A stretch of 64,000 nt of DNA. It comes from Rhizobium sp. Root1212 (GTDB taxonomy: Bacteria; Pseudomonadota; Alphaproteobacteria; Rhizobiales; Rhizobiaceae). The position numbers were made by a program, and so were the translations under genes. The DNA lies in NCBI RefSeq assembly GCF_001424985.1, contig NZ_LMDA01000012.1, positions 372,001-436,000 on the forward strand. The letters run 5' to 3'. The notes beneath the pieces are model-generated. The model was not told where the DNA came from. It was given only the letters and a program-made list of their open reading frames with translations, and searched no databases. Shown here in pieces: positions 1 through 7,748 of this stretch. Positions within the stretch are counted from its first letter, which is position 1. Every line of letters begins with the position of its first letter.

Positions 1-570
1 CCGCCGCTCAAATCGCTCGTCGGCCCGGAAACGGTGGTTGTCTCGGTCGCGGCCGGCACGACGCTTGCCTTCATGGCCGCGCGCCTTGGCGAGGCCGCGA
101 TGGTGCGCGCCATGCCGAACACGCCGGCGATGATCGGCCGCGGCGTCACCGGCGCTTTTGCCAACAGCCGCGTTTCGGCCGAGAAGCGCGCCATCGTGCA
201 CGATCTCCTCAAGGTCAGCGGCCCGGTCGAATGGGTCGAAACCGAAGCCGATATCGATGCTGTGACGGCGGTTTCCGGCAGCGGCCCCGCTTATGTCTTC
301 TACCTCGTCGAGTGCATGGCGGAGGCTGGCCGCAAGGCTGGCCTTCAGGCGGACCTCGCCATGCGGCTCGCGCGGGAAACCGTTGCGGGGGCTGGTGAAC
401 TTCTCCACCAGTCCCCCGACGAGGCCGCGAAGCTGCGCCAGAACGTGACCTCGCCCGGCGGCACGACGGCGGCCGCCCTTTCCATCCTCATGGCCGAAGA
501 CGGCATGCAGCCTTTGTTCGACAAGGCAATCGCCGCCGCCCGCAAGCGGGCCGAAGAACTCGCCGGCTGA
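1..570 (+). CDS. proC: Pyrroline-5-carboxylate reductase (5' truncated by window edge)
   Basis: Catalyses the last step of proline synthesis, NAD(P)H-dependent reduction of pyrroline-5-carboxylate, in the cytoplasm. The reading frame is open from base 1, so the start and most of the Rossmann domain lie outside the window; about 189 of the usual ~270 residues are visible. The C-terminal dimerisation domain is diagnostic: AVSGSGPAYVF, then GAGELL and the conserved stretch QNVTSPGGTT. A GTG at 34 could be mistaken for a start, but the frame and homology continue upstream of it. The gene is followed 20 bp later by csaA on the same strand. Confidence 0.95.
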   Translation, partial: PPLKSLVGPETVVVSVAAGTTLAFMAARLGEAAMVRAMPNTPAMIGRGVTGAFANSRVSAEKRAIVHDLLKVSGPVEWVETEADIDAVTAVSGSGPAYVFYLVECMAEAGRKAGLQADLAMRLARETVAGAGELLHQSPDEAAKLRQNVTSPGGTTAAALSILMAEDGMQPLFDKAIAAARKRAEELAG

Positions 571-590
571 TATTTTTCCCTGGAACGCTG

Positions 591-932
591 ATGAACGAGA
601 CCATCACCTTTGCCGATTTCGAGCGTGTCGATATCCGTGTCGGCACCATCGTCGAAGCCTCGCCTTTCCCGGAAGCGCGCAAGCCGGCCATCAAGCTGGT
701 GATCGATTTCGGACCGGAGATCGGGCTGAAGAAATCCTCGGCGCAGATCACGGTGCATTATACGCCGGAAAGCCTCGTCGGCCGGCAGGTGCTCGGCGTT
801 GTCAATTTCCCGCCGCGCCAGATCGGGCCGGTCCGCTCGGAAGTGCTGACGCTTGGTTTCGAAGACGAAGCCGGCGCTATCGTGCTTTCCGCCACCGACA
901 AGCCGGTGCCGAACGGCAAGAAGCTGATGTAG
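591..932 (+). CDS. csaA: CsaA-type tRNA-binding-domain protein
   Basis: A 113-residue single-domain OB-fold protein of the tRNA_bind family. The CsaA signature is clear: FADFERVDIRVGTI near the N-terminus and VVNFPPRQIGP in the middle. The family length (about 110 residues) fits exactly. In Bacillus, CsaA has export-chaperone activity and binds tRNA-like RNA; the role in rhizobia is inferred only. It lies 20 bp after proC and 9 bp before the phosphatase gene, so the three are probably cotranscribed. Confidence 0.88.
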   Translation: MNETITFADFERVDIRVGTIVEASPFPEARKPAIKLVIDFGPEIGLKKSSAQITVHYTPESLVGRQVLGVVNFPPRQIGPVRSEVLTLGFEDEAGAIVLSATDKPVPNGKKLM

Positions 933-941
933 GTTGTCGTA

Positions 942-1499
942 ATGGATGCCGCCGCCGTTTCCCGTTTCCTCAGGGTCTCCTGCCTGCGCGATGCCGCGAA
1001 GGTTGCCGGGGAGTGGCACGCGACGCATGTCGTCTCGCTGCTCGATCCGGAACTGGCGGAAGAGCTGGTGCCGCGCATTTCCGGCGTGACGCATCACGTC
1101 TCGCGCCTGCGCGATCAGGAAAATGCCGTCGCGACGGAGCATTTTCCGGCGGCCATCATTGCGTTGTTCGACCGGCTGAACGGTGAGCTGGATACCGAGG
1201 CGAGCCGCATCCTCGTGCATTGCCATGCCGGCGTCAGCCGCTCCACGGCCTTTGCCTACGGCATCCTTGCCGACCGTTTCGGGGCAGGGCGGGAGACCGA
1301 GGCCTTCGAGGCGTTGCTGACCATCGTCAACAAGCCTTGGCCCAATCGCCGCATCGTCGAAATCTTTGATCATCACTGGGGGCGCGACGGCCGCATGCTG
1401 GCGCCGCTCGACGCGATGCGCGAACGCCATCCGAGGCGCATCGATGCCTGGCATCGTTTCAACGATCACCGTGGCCTGACGGCGCTCTATCAGCGCTGA
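942..1499 (+). CDS. Tyrosine-phosphatase-family protein
   Basis: A 185-residue cytoplasmic protein with the HCX5R signature of cysteine-based phosphatases: HCHAGVSRS, with nucleophile Cys94 and phosphate-binding Arg100. The small size and the Ser after Arg resemble the atypical dual-specificity/tyrosine phosphatases annotated as 'tyrosine phosphatase family' in Rhizobiales. The substrate is unknown. It starts 9 bp after csaA with no strong RBS of its own, suggesting translational coupling. The stop abuts the stop of the convergent sensor kinase gene with no spacer. Confidence 0.85.
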   Translation: MDAAAVSRFLRVSCLRDAAKVAGEWHATHVVSLLDPELAEELVPRISGVTHHVSRLRDQENAVATEHFPAAIIALFDRLNGELDTEASRILVHCHAGVSRSTAFAYGILADRFGAGRETEAFEALLTIVNKPWPNRRIVEIFDHHWGRDGRMLAPLDAMRERHPRRIDAWHRFNDHRGLTALYQR

Positions 1500-2897
1500 T
1501 TATGCCGGAACCCGTATCACGACACGCAGGCCGCCGAGCGGGCTGTCGGCGAGCGTGATATTGCCGCCATGGCTGCGGGCGATATCCAGCGCAATGGCAA
1601 GGCCGAGCCCTGTGCCGGAACTGTCGAGATTACGCGCCTCGTCCAGCCGGAAGAACGGCTTGAACACATCCTCGCGTGAGGCTTCGGGAACGCCGGGGCC
1701 GTCATCGTCCACCGTGATCGTCAGCCATTTTGCGCTGTGCCGGGCGTCGATGTTCACCGTCTTCGCATAGCGGTAGGCATTGGAGACGATATTGGCGACC
1801 AGCCGTGTGAAGGCATTGGGGCGCACGCGGATATCGTCTTCGCCCTCGATGGCCACGGTCAGCGCCTTGCCATGCAGCTCTGCTTCCGCCTCCATGCGGG
1901 TCATCAGGTCCGACAGTTTCAGGTCGCCGACATCCTCTTCCGCCTCGCCGCGGGCGAAGGCGAGGTAGCCTTCGAGCATGCTCTGCATGTCCTCGACATC
2001 CTGGTTGAGACTGTCGAAATCGGGATGATCGTGGGATAGCGCCAGCTGCAGCTTGAAGCGGGTGAGGATGGTGCGCAGGTCGTGGCTGACGCCGGTGAGC
2101 ATGGCGGTGCGCTGCTCGATCTGGCGCTCGATGCGCTCGCGCATCTGGATGAAGGCGAGGCCGGCGCGGCGGATTTCCTCCGCCCCGCGCGGCGAGAAAT
2201 CATCGATCTTCTGCCCCTTGCCGAAACTTTCGGCCGCATGCGCCAGCGCCAGGATCGGCCGGATCTGGCCGCGCAGGAAAAGGATGGCGATGGCAAGCAG
2301 CACCAGCGAGGCGCCAACCATCCAGACGATGAAGATATGCGTGTTGGAGGCGTAAGCCTGGCTGCGGCGGGCAAAGACCCGCAGGATGCGGTCGCCGTCG
2401 ATCTTGATGCGGATTTCGACGATCGAGGAATTGCCGACGGTATCGATCCAGAAGGGCCGGCGGATCTGGTCGGAAATCTCCTCGCTCAGAATCTGGTCGA
2501 GAATTTCGAAGAAGGGCTTCGGCCGTGGCGCCGGCAGTTCGCCGCCGGCCTCGATCGAAACGTTGAGGTTCAGCCGCTCGCGGGCGATGCGGATGACATC
2601 GCCCACCTCCTCCGGCGGCACCTTGTCGATGAGGTCGATGATCGCGGCGATATCGGCGGTCACGGCCGAGGAGAGACGCTGGGTCACCAGCTGCCAGTGG
2701 CGCTCCATGAAGACGAACGCGACCACGGACTGCAGCAGTACCATCGGAATGATGACGATCAGCAACGAGCGGGCATAAAGGCCCATCGGCAGGCGGCGGC
2801 GCAGCCAGAGCGCGAAGCGGCCCCAGGCGCTGTTTCGGTTTACGCTGCGCCGCCGCTTGATCTTCAGGCCGCGCCACATGCTGTCCAGGCTTGCCAT
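1500..2897 (-). CDS. EnvZ-like sensor histidine kinase
   Basis: A 465-residue inner-membrane kinase. Order of parts: a basic N-terminus, TM1 around residues 42-64, a periplasmic domain of about 125 residues, TM2 around 187-208, a HAMP linker, the H-box GVSHDLRT with phospho-acceptor His272, and a HATPase_c domain with DDGPGVP and GTGLGLAIA. The layout and H-box match EnvZ-type kinases. It is the last gene of a three-gene minus-strand operon (MarR - OmpR-type regulator - kinase), about 70 bp downstream of its cognate regulator; that gap contains an intergenic repeat. The stimulus is not evident from sequence. Confidence 0.92.
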   Translation of the reverse strand: MASLDSMWRGLKIKRRRSVNRNSAWGRFALWLRRRLPMGLYARSLLIVIIPMVLLQSVVAFVFMERHWQLVTQRLSSAVTADIAAIIDLIDKVPPEEVGDVIRIARERLNLNVSIEAGGELPAPRPKPFFEILDQILSEEISDQIRRPFWIDTVGNSSIVEIRIKIDGDRILRVFARRSQAYASNTHIFIVWMVGASLVLLAIAILFLRGQIRPILALAHAAESFGKGQKIDDFSPRGAEEIRRAGLAFIQMRERIERQIEQRTAMLTGVSHDLRTILTRFKLQLALSHDHPDFDSLNQDVEDMQSMLEGYLAFARGEAEEDVGDLKLSDLMTRMEAEAELHGKALTVAIEGEDDIRVRPNAFTRLVANIVSNAYRYAKTVNIDARHSAKWLTITVDDDGPGVPEASREDVFKPFFRLDEARNLDSSGTGLGLAIALDIARSHGGNITLADSPLGGLRVVIRVPA

Positions 2898-2917
2898 GGG
2901 CCTCTAGATTCCTTGTC

Positions 2918-2966
2918 TTGGTTTTTCCTTTCGGGAAAACCGGTTCCCGCTTTTCCCCGGCAAACG
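2918..2966. repeat. Intergenic palindromic element between regulator and kinase
   Basis: The stretch around 2930-2957 (TTTCGGGAAAACCGGTTCCC then GCTTTTCCCC) forms an imperfect inverted repeat. It matches, in reverse complement, the element at 60566-60597 almost base for base. This is the type of short palindrome scattered between genes in rhizobial genomes. Lying between two cotranscribed genes, it would be present in their mRNA. Confidence 0.6.
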
Positions 2967-3668
2967 TCAGTCTACGCTCAGCCGGTAGCCGATGCCGCGC
3001 ACGGTCTGCAGGTAGATCGGATTGGAGGGGTCGTCTTCGATCTTGCGGCGCAGGCGGTTGATCTGCACATCGATGGTGCGCTCGCCGACTTCGGCGTCGT
3101 CGCTCACCAGCTCGTGGCGGGGGATCGTCTCGCCGGGGCGCTGCGAAAACAGCATCATGATCTCCTGCTCGCGGTCGGTAAGCCGGATGTGATCGGCGCC
3201 GCGGCGCAGTTCCTTGCGCACCACGGAGAAGGTGAAGGGGCCGAAGATGACCTGCTCGACCTTCGGCTGTTGGGCCGGGGCATTGCGGCGCAGGATGTTG
3301 TTGATGCGCAGCACCAGCTCGCGCGGATCGAAGGGTTTCGGCAGGTAGTCGTCGGCGCCGGCCTCCAGCCCCTCGATGCGGGCATTGGCCTCGGCGAGCG
3401 CCGTCAGCATGATGATCGGCACGGTCTTGATCTTGCGCAATCCTTGCGTGAGCGAAATGCCGGTCTCTCCCGGCATCATCACGTCGACGATCAGGAGATC
3501 GAAATCGACGCCTTCGAGACGGCGGCGGGCTTCGCCGGCATCGGCGGCCGTGGTGACGCGGAAACCCTGGTCCATCAGATAGCGGTTCAGAAGCTCGCGG
3601 ATGCGGCGGTCGTCATCGACCACAAGCAGATGCGGGGCATCATCGGGAATGTTCGGTGTCTTCGTCAT
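2967..3668 (-). CDS. OmpR/PhoB-family response regulator
   Basis: A 233-residue two-domain regulator. The receiver domain (about residues 12-125) has the acidic pocket VVDDD, phospho-acceptor Asp62 in LIVDVMMPG, and Lys111 in DYLPKPFD. A winged-helix DNA-binding domain follows (about 145-233), ending RTVRGIGYRLS. It sits downstream of a MarR-type gene and upstream of its EnvZ-like kinase. The MarR + OmpR-type pairing is like petP-petR of Rhodobacter capsulatus, so this may be the rhizobial counterpart; that name is an inference from organisation, not proof. Confidence 0.93.
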   Translation of the reverse strand: MTKTPNIPDDAPHLLVVDDDRRIRELLNRYLMDQGFRVTTAADAGEARRRLEGVDFDLLIVDVMMPGETGISLTQGLRKIKTVPIIMLTALAEANARIEGLEAGADDYLPKPFDPRELVLRINNILRRNAPAQQPKVEQVIFGPFTFSVVRKELRRGADHIRLTDREQEIMMLFSQRPGETIPRHELVSDDAEVGERTIDVQINRLRRKIEDDPSNPIYLQTVRGIGYRLSVD

Positions 3669-3700
3669 GGGTCCTGTATCCGGCCTTTAGTGCCCGAGGC

Positions 3701-4177
3701 TCAGTCTTCCGCAGCGTTCTTCATGCCTGCCAGAAAGCGGGTCACGACATCCCTTGCGCCGGGGCCGCTGCGGGCGATTGCGTCGGCTATGCGCCGTGAC
3801 TGTGGCTCCGCCAAGGCCCGCGCCAGCGCCTTGCCGTCCTTCGTCGTATAGAGCTTGCGCTGGCGGCGATCCTCAGGCCCGGCGATCTGGTGGATATAGC
3901 CGCTATCGATCAGCTGCTTCAGCACCCGCGCCAGGCTCTGTTTGGTGATCTTCAGCGTATCCAAAAGGTCTGCCACCGTCATGCCCGGCTCGCGATCGAC
4001 GAAATGCAACACGCGATGGTGGGCGCGCCCGAAACCGCGCTTTTCCAGAATGACATCGGGATCGGAGGTGAAATCGCGATAGGCGAAGAAAAGCAGCTCG
4101 ATGAGTTCATAATCCAGGCCGTGCTGGTCTTCATGAGCCTCTATCGCCGCGCTGTTTTGGTTCGACGTTCCTGCCAC
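3701..4177 (-). CDS. MarR-family transcriptional regulator (PetP-like)
   Basis: A 158-residue winged-helix protein. The DNA-binding part is visible as MTVADLLDTLKITKQSLARV followed by the wing GPEDRRQRKLYTT. It is first in the operon with the response regulator (32 bp downstream) and the kinase. Just upstream, at 4220-4256, lies a perfect 15-bp inverted repeat, which is the obvious candidate for its operator and implies autoregulation and perhaps control of the divergent ilvE. The similarity to PetP rests on gene order and domain type. Confidence 0.88.
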   Translation of the reverse strand: MAGTSNQNSAAIEAHEDQHGLDYELIELLFFAYRDFTSDPDVILEKRGFGRAHHRVLHFVDREPGMTVADLLDTLKITKQSLARVLKQLIDSGYIHQIAGPEDRRQRKLYTTKDGKALARALAEPQSRRIADAIARSGPGARDVVTRFLAGMKNAAED

Positions 4178-4219
4178 GCAGTCATTTCCTTTCGCTCGGA
4201 TGCGCCTTCCGGCAATTTT

Positions 4220-4256
4220 CGGAAAAATATGTCAGCTTTATTGACATATTTTTCCG
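4220..4256. promoter_or_regulatory. Large perfect palindrome: candidate MarR operator
   Basis: CGGAAAAATATGTCA, a 7-nt spacer, then TGACATATTTTTCCG: two perfect 15-bp arms. It lies 43 bp upstream of the MarR start and about 195 bp upstream of ilvE. The right arm contains a TTGACA hexamer (4241-4246) that could be a plus-strand -35 box. The size and position fit a dimeric winged-helix regulator. Confidence 0.75.
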
Positions 4257-4450
4257 CTGTTGGTAAGCCTCTTCCTCAGAGAAGGCGAAATAACCGACGC
4301 CAGCGCCATCAGTGGAATGTAGGCGGTGGCGGCCGGATCGCCAATCCAAATTCACGTAAGTTCATTCCCCTCCACAATTTGCCGTCGCACAGGCGGGGTG
4401 GAGACGTCGAAAACGCAAGGACATGGCGCTGCGCGCCGGAGGATAAAAGC

Positions 4451-5341
4451 ATGGCAGGAGTTCCCTTCGATCAGATGGACGGTCAGATCTGGTTCAACGG
4501 TGAGTTTGTCGATTGGAAGGACGCCAAGATCCTTGTTCTGACCCACGGGCTTCATTATGCGAGCGCCGTCTTCGAGGGCGAGCGCGCCTATGGTGGCCGC
4601 ATCTTCAAGCTGACGGAGCACAATCAGCGCCTGCACAAGTCAGCCGAAATCCTCGGCTTCAAGGTTCCCTACAGCGTCGAGGAACTGGATGCCGCGACGA
4701 TCGAACTTCTGAAGCGGCAGGGCTTTGCCGATGCCTACGTCCGGCCGATCGCCTGGCGTGGCTCGGAAATGATGGGCGTTTCGGCTCAGCACAACCGCAT
4801 TAATGTCGCCATCGCCATCTGGCAGTGGGGCAGCTACTTCAACCCGGCCGAAAAGCTGAAGGGCATCCGCCTCGATATCGCGGAATACCGCCGGCCCGAT
4901 CCGAAGACTGCGCCTTGCGCCTCCAAGGCTGCCGGTCTCTACATGATCTGCACCATCTCCAAGCATGCCGCCGAAGCCAAGGGCTACGCCGATGCGATGA
5001 TGCTGGACTATCGCGGCCAGGTCGCCGAAGCCACCGGCGCCAACATCTTCTTCGTCAAGGACGGCGTCATTCATACGCCGGTGCCGGATTGCTTCCTGAA
5101 CGGCATCACCCGCCAGACTGTGATCGAGCTTGCCAAGCGTCGCGGCTATCAGGTGGTCGAGCGGGTGATCATGCCGGAAGAGTTGTCGGATTTCTCCGAA
5201 TGCTTCCTGACGGGTTCGGCCGCCGAAGTGACGCCGGTTTCGGAAATCGGCCCCTATCGCTTCACGCCGTCGACGATCTCGGAAACGCTGATGAACGACT
5301 ATATGAAGGAAGTCTATCCGGCTGCCGCGGCTGCCGAATAA
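4451..5341 (+). CDS. ilvE: Branched-chain amino acid aminotransferase
   Basis: A 296-residue PLP-dependent class IV aminotransferase. It interconverts leucine, isoleucine and valine with their 2-oxo acids using glutamate/2-oxoglutarate, in the cytoplasm. Family features: THGLHYASAVFEGERAY near the N-terminus, SKAAGLYM, and EATGANIFFVKDG in the PLP-binding region. The frame is open far upstream, but the ATG at 4451 is preceded by GGAGGAT at good spacing and gives the usual family length of about 290-310. A strong terminator follows. The gene is divergent from the MarR operon. Confidence 0.95.
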   Translation: MAGVPFDQMDGQIWFNGEFVDWKDAKILVLTHGLHYASAVFEGERAYGGRIFKLTEHNQRLHKSAEILGFKVPYSVEELDAATIELLKRQGFADAYVRPIAWRGSEMMGVSAQHNRINVAIAIWQWGSYFNPAEKLKGIRLDIAEYRRPDPKTAPCASKAAGLYMICTISKHAAEAKGYADAMMLDYRGQVAEATGANIFFVKDGVIHTPVPDCFLNGITRQTVIELAKRRGYQVVERVIMPEELSDFSECFLTGSAAEVTPVSEIGPYRFTPSTISETLMNDYMKEVYPAAAAAE

Positions 5342-5361
5342 GCTCTCTTTTCTGCTTTGAC

Positions 5362-5395
5362 GAAAGGCGGCCTTCGGGGCCGCCTTTCTGTTTTA
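5362..5395 (+). terminator. Rho-independent terminator of ilvE
   Basis: GAAAGGCGGCC / GGCCGCCTTTC stem with a TTCGG loop, followed by a T-rich tract, starting 21 bp after the ilvE stop. Confidence 0.9.
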
Positions 5396-5410
5396 TTGGG
5401 GCTCTGACGG

Positions 5411-5677
5411 TCAGGCCCGCTTTCCGAGGACTGCGCCGGCAAGGCCGGTCAGCACGCCGCCGCCGACGAGGCCGCCGATGGCCTGGGCAACAAGCCCGGC
5501 CGCTGCCACTTCACCGCCAACCATCTGAATGAGAAAGCCGCCGCCAAGCCCGCCGATAGCGCCGACGATGGTGCGGGCGATGACGCTGAGGCCCTGCTGC
5601 TTGAGGGCGGCGCCCGCCGCATTGCCACCGGCGGCACCGGCGATCAGCTGAGTCAGGATAGGCAAAAGTGCTTCCAT
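5411..5677 (-). CDS. Small Gly/Ala-rich hydrophobic protein
   Basis: An 88-residue protein of unknown function, almost entirely glycine, alanine, leucine and valine, with repeated GGxxGG and GLxGG patterns (GAIGGLGGGFLI, AIGGLVGGGVLTGLAG). It probably forms one or two membrane helices with glycine-zipper character. I chose the ATG at 5677 because GGGAG lies 10 nt upstream; the frame is open 87 bp further but without an RBS. It is convergent with ilvE, and its 3' end lies just past the ilvE terminator. Confidence 0.65.
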   Translation of the reverse strand: MEALLPILTQLIAGAAGGNAAGAALKQQGLSVIARTIVGAIGGLGGGFLIQMVGGEVAAAGLVAQAIGGLVGGGVLTGLAGAVLGKRA

Positions 5678-5933
5678 GCAAGTTGCTCCCATGTTTGGCC
5701 CGTGAGCAAGCTCCCCTCCCACGGGCGCAGTGCCGTCCATTCGGCCCTGAGAAGGTGCAGCCAAAGTGTGTCGGAGTCAATTTTCAACCTTCGGCTTAGG
5801 CCGGTGTCGCGGCCTCCGCGCTGTTCCTTTTGGAACTGAGAATTTTTGCGAAAGCTAAAATACTGGGATCGTTTCGTTTTCAGGAACCTTTATGGCCATC
5901 CGGCATTTATTGTGCAAAGAAAGGACCCGCACC

Positions 5934-6095
5934 ATGCCTTCCGAATCCGCTTCCGTCCAACTTTCCGCCTCCCGCCAGTTGCGGCCGGTCGTGATCACCG
6001 TCGTTGCCGCAAAGCTCGCCGTTGCGGCGCTGCTCTTGACCACGGTGAACCTGCAGGCTTCGATCCCTCCGGTAGAATTCGCCGAACTCCGCTGA
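5934..6095 (+). CDS. Small single-TM hypothetical protein
   Basis: A 53-residue protein with one hydrophobic segment (about residues 17-36, VVITVVAAKLAVAALLL) and a short hydrophilic tail. AAAGGA lies 9 nt before the ATG at 5934. There is an in-frame ATG 42 bp upstream, but it lacks an RBS. No family is recognised; the evidence is a plausible RBS, a membrane-like composition and its position in an otherwise empty gap. Confidence 0.45.
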   Translation: MPSESASVQLSASRQLRPVVITVVAAKLAVAALLLTTVNLQASIPPVEFAELR

Positions 6096-6194
6096 TCTTT
6101 CCCAGTGGCGGCCGGCCGCAAGACCAGACTCCCGGTTTTCTTCTGCGTTGCTTACGCCTATATGCGGGGCAAAGCGTTTGAGAACGAGGCGAGC

Positions 6195-6836
6195 ATGTTA
6201 CAGGCAGGCATCATACCGGTTACCCATTTCCAGCAAAATTGCACGGTGCTGTTCGACGCCGATACCAAGGAGGGCGTGATCGTCGATCCCGGCGGGGATG
6301 TCGATGTGATCCTCCAGACGATCAGGGAAAACGGCATCACCCTGAAGGCGATCTGGCTGACCCATGGCCATATCGACCACGCCGGCGGGGCCAAGGAACT
6401 GAAGCAGGCGCTCGGCCTCGATATCATCGGCCCGCACAAGGGCGACCTGCCATTGCTCGAAAAGCTGGAAAGCCAGGCGGAACGCTTCGGCCTTGCCATG
6501 AAAGTCGAGAATGTGGTGCCGGACCGCTGGCTGGAAGACGGCGATACCGTTTCCTTCGGCGACCACGTGTTCGAGGTGCTTCATTGCCCCGGCCATGCGC
6601 CCGGCCACGTGGTTTATTTCAACCGCGCGCAGGGTTTCGCCCATGTCGGCGACGTGCTGTTTCACGGTTCGATCGGCCGCACCGATCTGCCCGGCGGCAA
6701 TCACCAGCAATTGCTCGATTCGATCCGCGACAAGATCTTGCCGCTCGGCGACAGCGTCGGCTTCATCTGCGGCCATGGCCCCGGCGGCCAGATTGGCGAG
6801 GAGCGCCGCACCAATCCTTATCTGCGCGGACTTTAA
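6195..6836 (+). CDS. Metallo-beta-lactamase-fold hydrolase (glyoxalase II-like)
   Basis: A 213-residue cytoplasmic protein of the MBL superfamily. It has the metal-binding motif THGHIDHAGG (His57, His59, Asp61, His62), further metal ligands in HCPGHAPGHV, then GDVLFHGSIGRTD and a late CGHGPGG. This pattern is typical of the YcbL-type glyoxalase II-like thioesterases, which hydrolyse S-D-lactoylglutathione; the substrate here is not proven. The ATG at 6195 has GAGGCGAG just upstream; longer in-frame starts lack an RBS. A strong bidirectional terminator follows. Confidence 0.88.
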   Translation: MLQAGIIPVTHFQQNCTVLFDADTKEGVIVDPGGDVDVILQTIRENGITLKAIWLTHGHIDHAGGAKELKQALGLDIIGPHKGDLPLLEKLESQAERFGLAMKVENVVPDRWLEDGDTVSFGDHVFEVLHCPGHAPGHVVYFNRAQGFAHVGDVLFHGSIGRTDLPGGNHQQLLDSIRDKILPLGDSVGFICGHGPGGQIGEERRTNPYLRGL

Positions 6837-6846
6837 GCGTCACACA

Positions 6847-6883
6847 AAAAAGGCCCGCTCCGATGCACGGAGCGGGCCTTTTC
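6847..6883. terminator. Bidirectional Rho-independent terminator
   Basis: AAAAGGCCCGCTCCG / CGGAGCGGGCCTTTT stem (15 bp) with an ATGCA loop, A-rich on one side and T-rich on the other. It separates the MBL gene (+) from the convergent BA14K-like gene (-). Confidence 0.92.
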
Positions 6884-6955
6884 GCTGGGTTCAACCGGAG
6901 TTCGTTGCTGCGCAATTCCGGACGCAAAACCGCTACTTACTTTTCCAAATTGCTC

Positions 6956-7390
6956 TTAGCCGGCCTGGCAGAAATACTCGCGGCCGTCATAACCGCGGAA
7001 GGTGCCGGTGCGGGAATTGAACGAACGATAGCGGCGCGAGCAGTAGTCGTACCAGCCGGGAGTCCAGGGTTCGTAGCTGTAGCCGCTGTCAACCACGACC
7101 GGGCGCGGGCGGCGATAGACCGGGGCGGGCTGATAGTAATCGTCCGCCGGCGGGTCGATATAGACGCGCTCCTGATAACGCGGCTGGCTGGCGATGGCGC
7201 CGCCGACGATCAAGCCGGTCGCAAGGCCGGCTGCGCCCAGCGCCCAGGCATCGCTGTTGCTGTGATGATGGCCGTAGTCACGGCGATAGTAGCGGCGATC
7301 CCAATCGCCGGCATGGGCAGGCGCCAGGGCCGGCAACACGGTCGCGAGGGTTGCAAGGCCAAGCACAGCAGCTTTGATCATGTTCTTCAT
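6956..7390 (-). CDS. BA14K-like secreted protein
   Basis: A 144-residue exported protein. It has an N-terminal signal peptide (MKNMIKAAVLGLATLATV... cleaved around AHA), a histidine/tyrosine-rich linker, a short hydrophobic GLATGLIVGGAIA segment, a Pro/Tyr-rich region, and the C-terminal BA14K-type motif CSRRYRSFNSRTGTFRGYDG ending in YFC. Brucella BA14K is immunoreactive with lectin-like activity; a function here is inferred from family only. The two Cys in the C-terminal module could form a disulphide. An alternative ATG exists at 7408. Confidence 0.8.
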   Translation of the reverse strand: MKNMIKAAVLGLATLATVLPALAPAHAGDWDRRYYRRDYGHHHSNSDAWALGAAGLATGLIVGGAIASQPRYQERVYIDPPADDYYQPAPVYRRPRPVVVDSGYSYEPWTPGWYDYCSRRYRSFNSRTGTFRGYDGREYFCQAG

Positions 7391-7474
7391 GGTTTTCGTC
7401 CCGTTCATCGACCGGAAGTCGTCCGGCCTTCTGATGAAACGAGACTATGACCACGAGCCTGAACGCAGCCTGAA

Positions 7475-7500
7475 TAAAAAAACCCGGCAACAATGCCGGG
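7475..7500 (-). terminator. Rho-independent terminator of the cold-shock gene
   Basis: On the minus strand CCCGGCA / TGCCGGG with a 4-nt loop, followed by a run of seven to eight T. It begins about 30 bp past the csp stop. Confidence 0.9.
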
Positions 7501-7532
7501 CTTCAACGTGAATCGATACAGAGATCCGGTGA

Positions 7533-7748
7533 TCAGCCGGAGATCTGCAGATTGACCGCCTTGGGGCCCTTGCCGCGGCGATCCGGTTCCGTGTCGAAGC
7601 TGACTTTCTGGTTTTCAGACAGTCCGTTCAGGCCGGAAGCCTGTACGGCGGAGATATGCACGAAGATATCCGCCCCACCGTTGTCAGGCTTGATGAAACC
7701 AAAGCCCTTATCGGTGTTGAAGAATTTAACAATGCCAGTTTCGGCCAT
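7533..7748 (-). CDS. cspA: Cold-shock protein, CspA family
   Basis: A 71-residue single cold-shock domain (OB fold) that binds single-stranded RNA/DNA. RNP1 (KGFGFIKP) and RNP2 (DIFVHISA) are intact. AGGAC lies upstream of the ATG. The gene has a long upstream leader with two hairpins (7767-7786 and 7861-7885), as is common for csp genes whose mRNA leader folds with temperature. Which of the several csp paralogues of rhizobia it is cannot be decided from sequence alone. Confidence 0.93.
   Translation of the reverse strand: MAETGIVKFFNTDKGFGFIKPDNGGADIFVHISAVQASGLNGLSENQKVSFDTEPDRRGKGPKAVNLQISG

Noticed and set aside
1-570. proC as a broken gene
   Set aside because: The 5' truncation is only the window edge; the frame is open from base 1 with conserved motifs throughout.
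2082-3851. 589-codon open frame on the plus strand
   Set aside because: Antisense to the sensor kinase and response regulator; its residues (many His, Asp, Arg, Gln) are typical of antisense translation.
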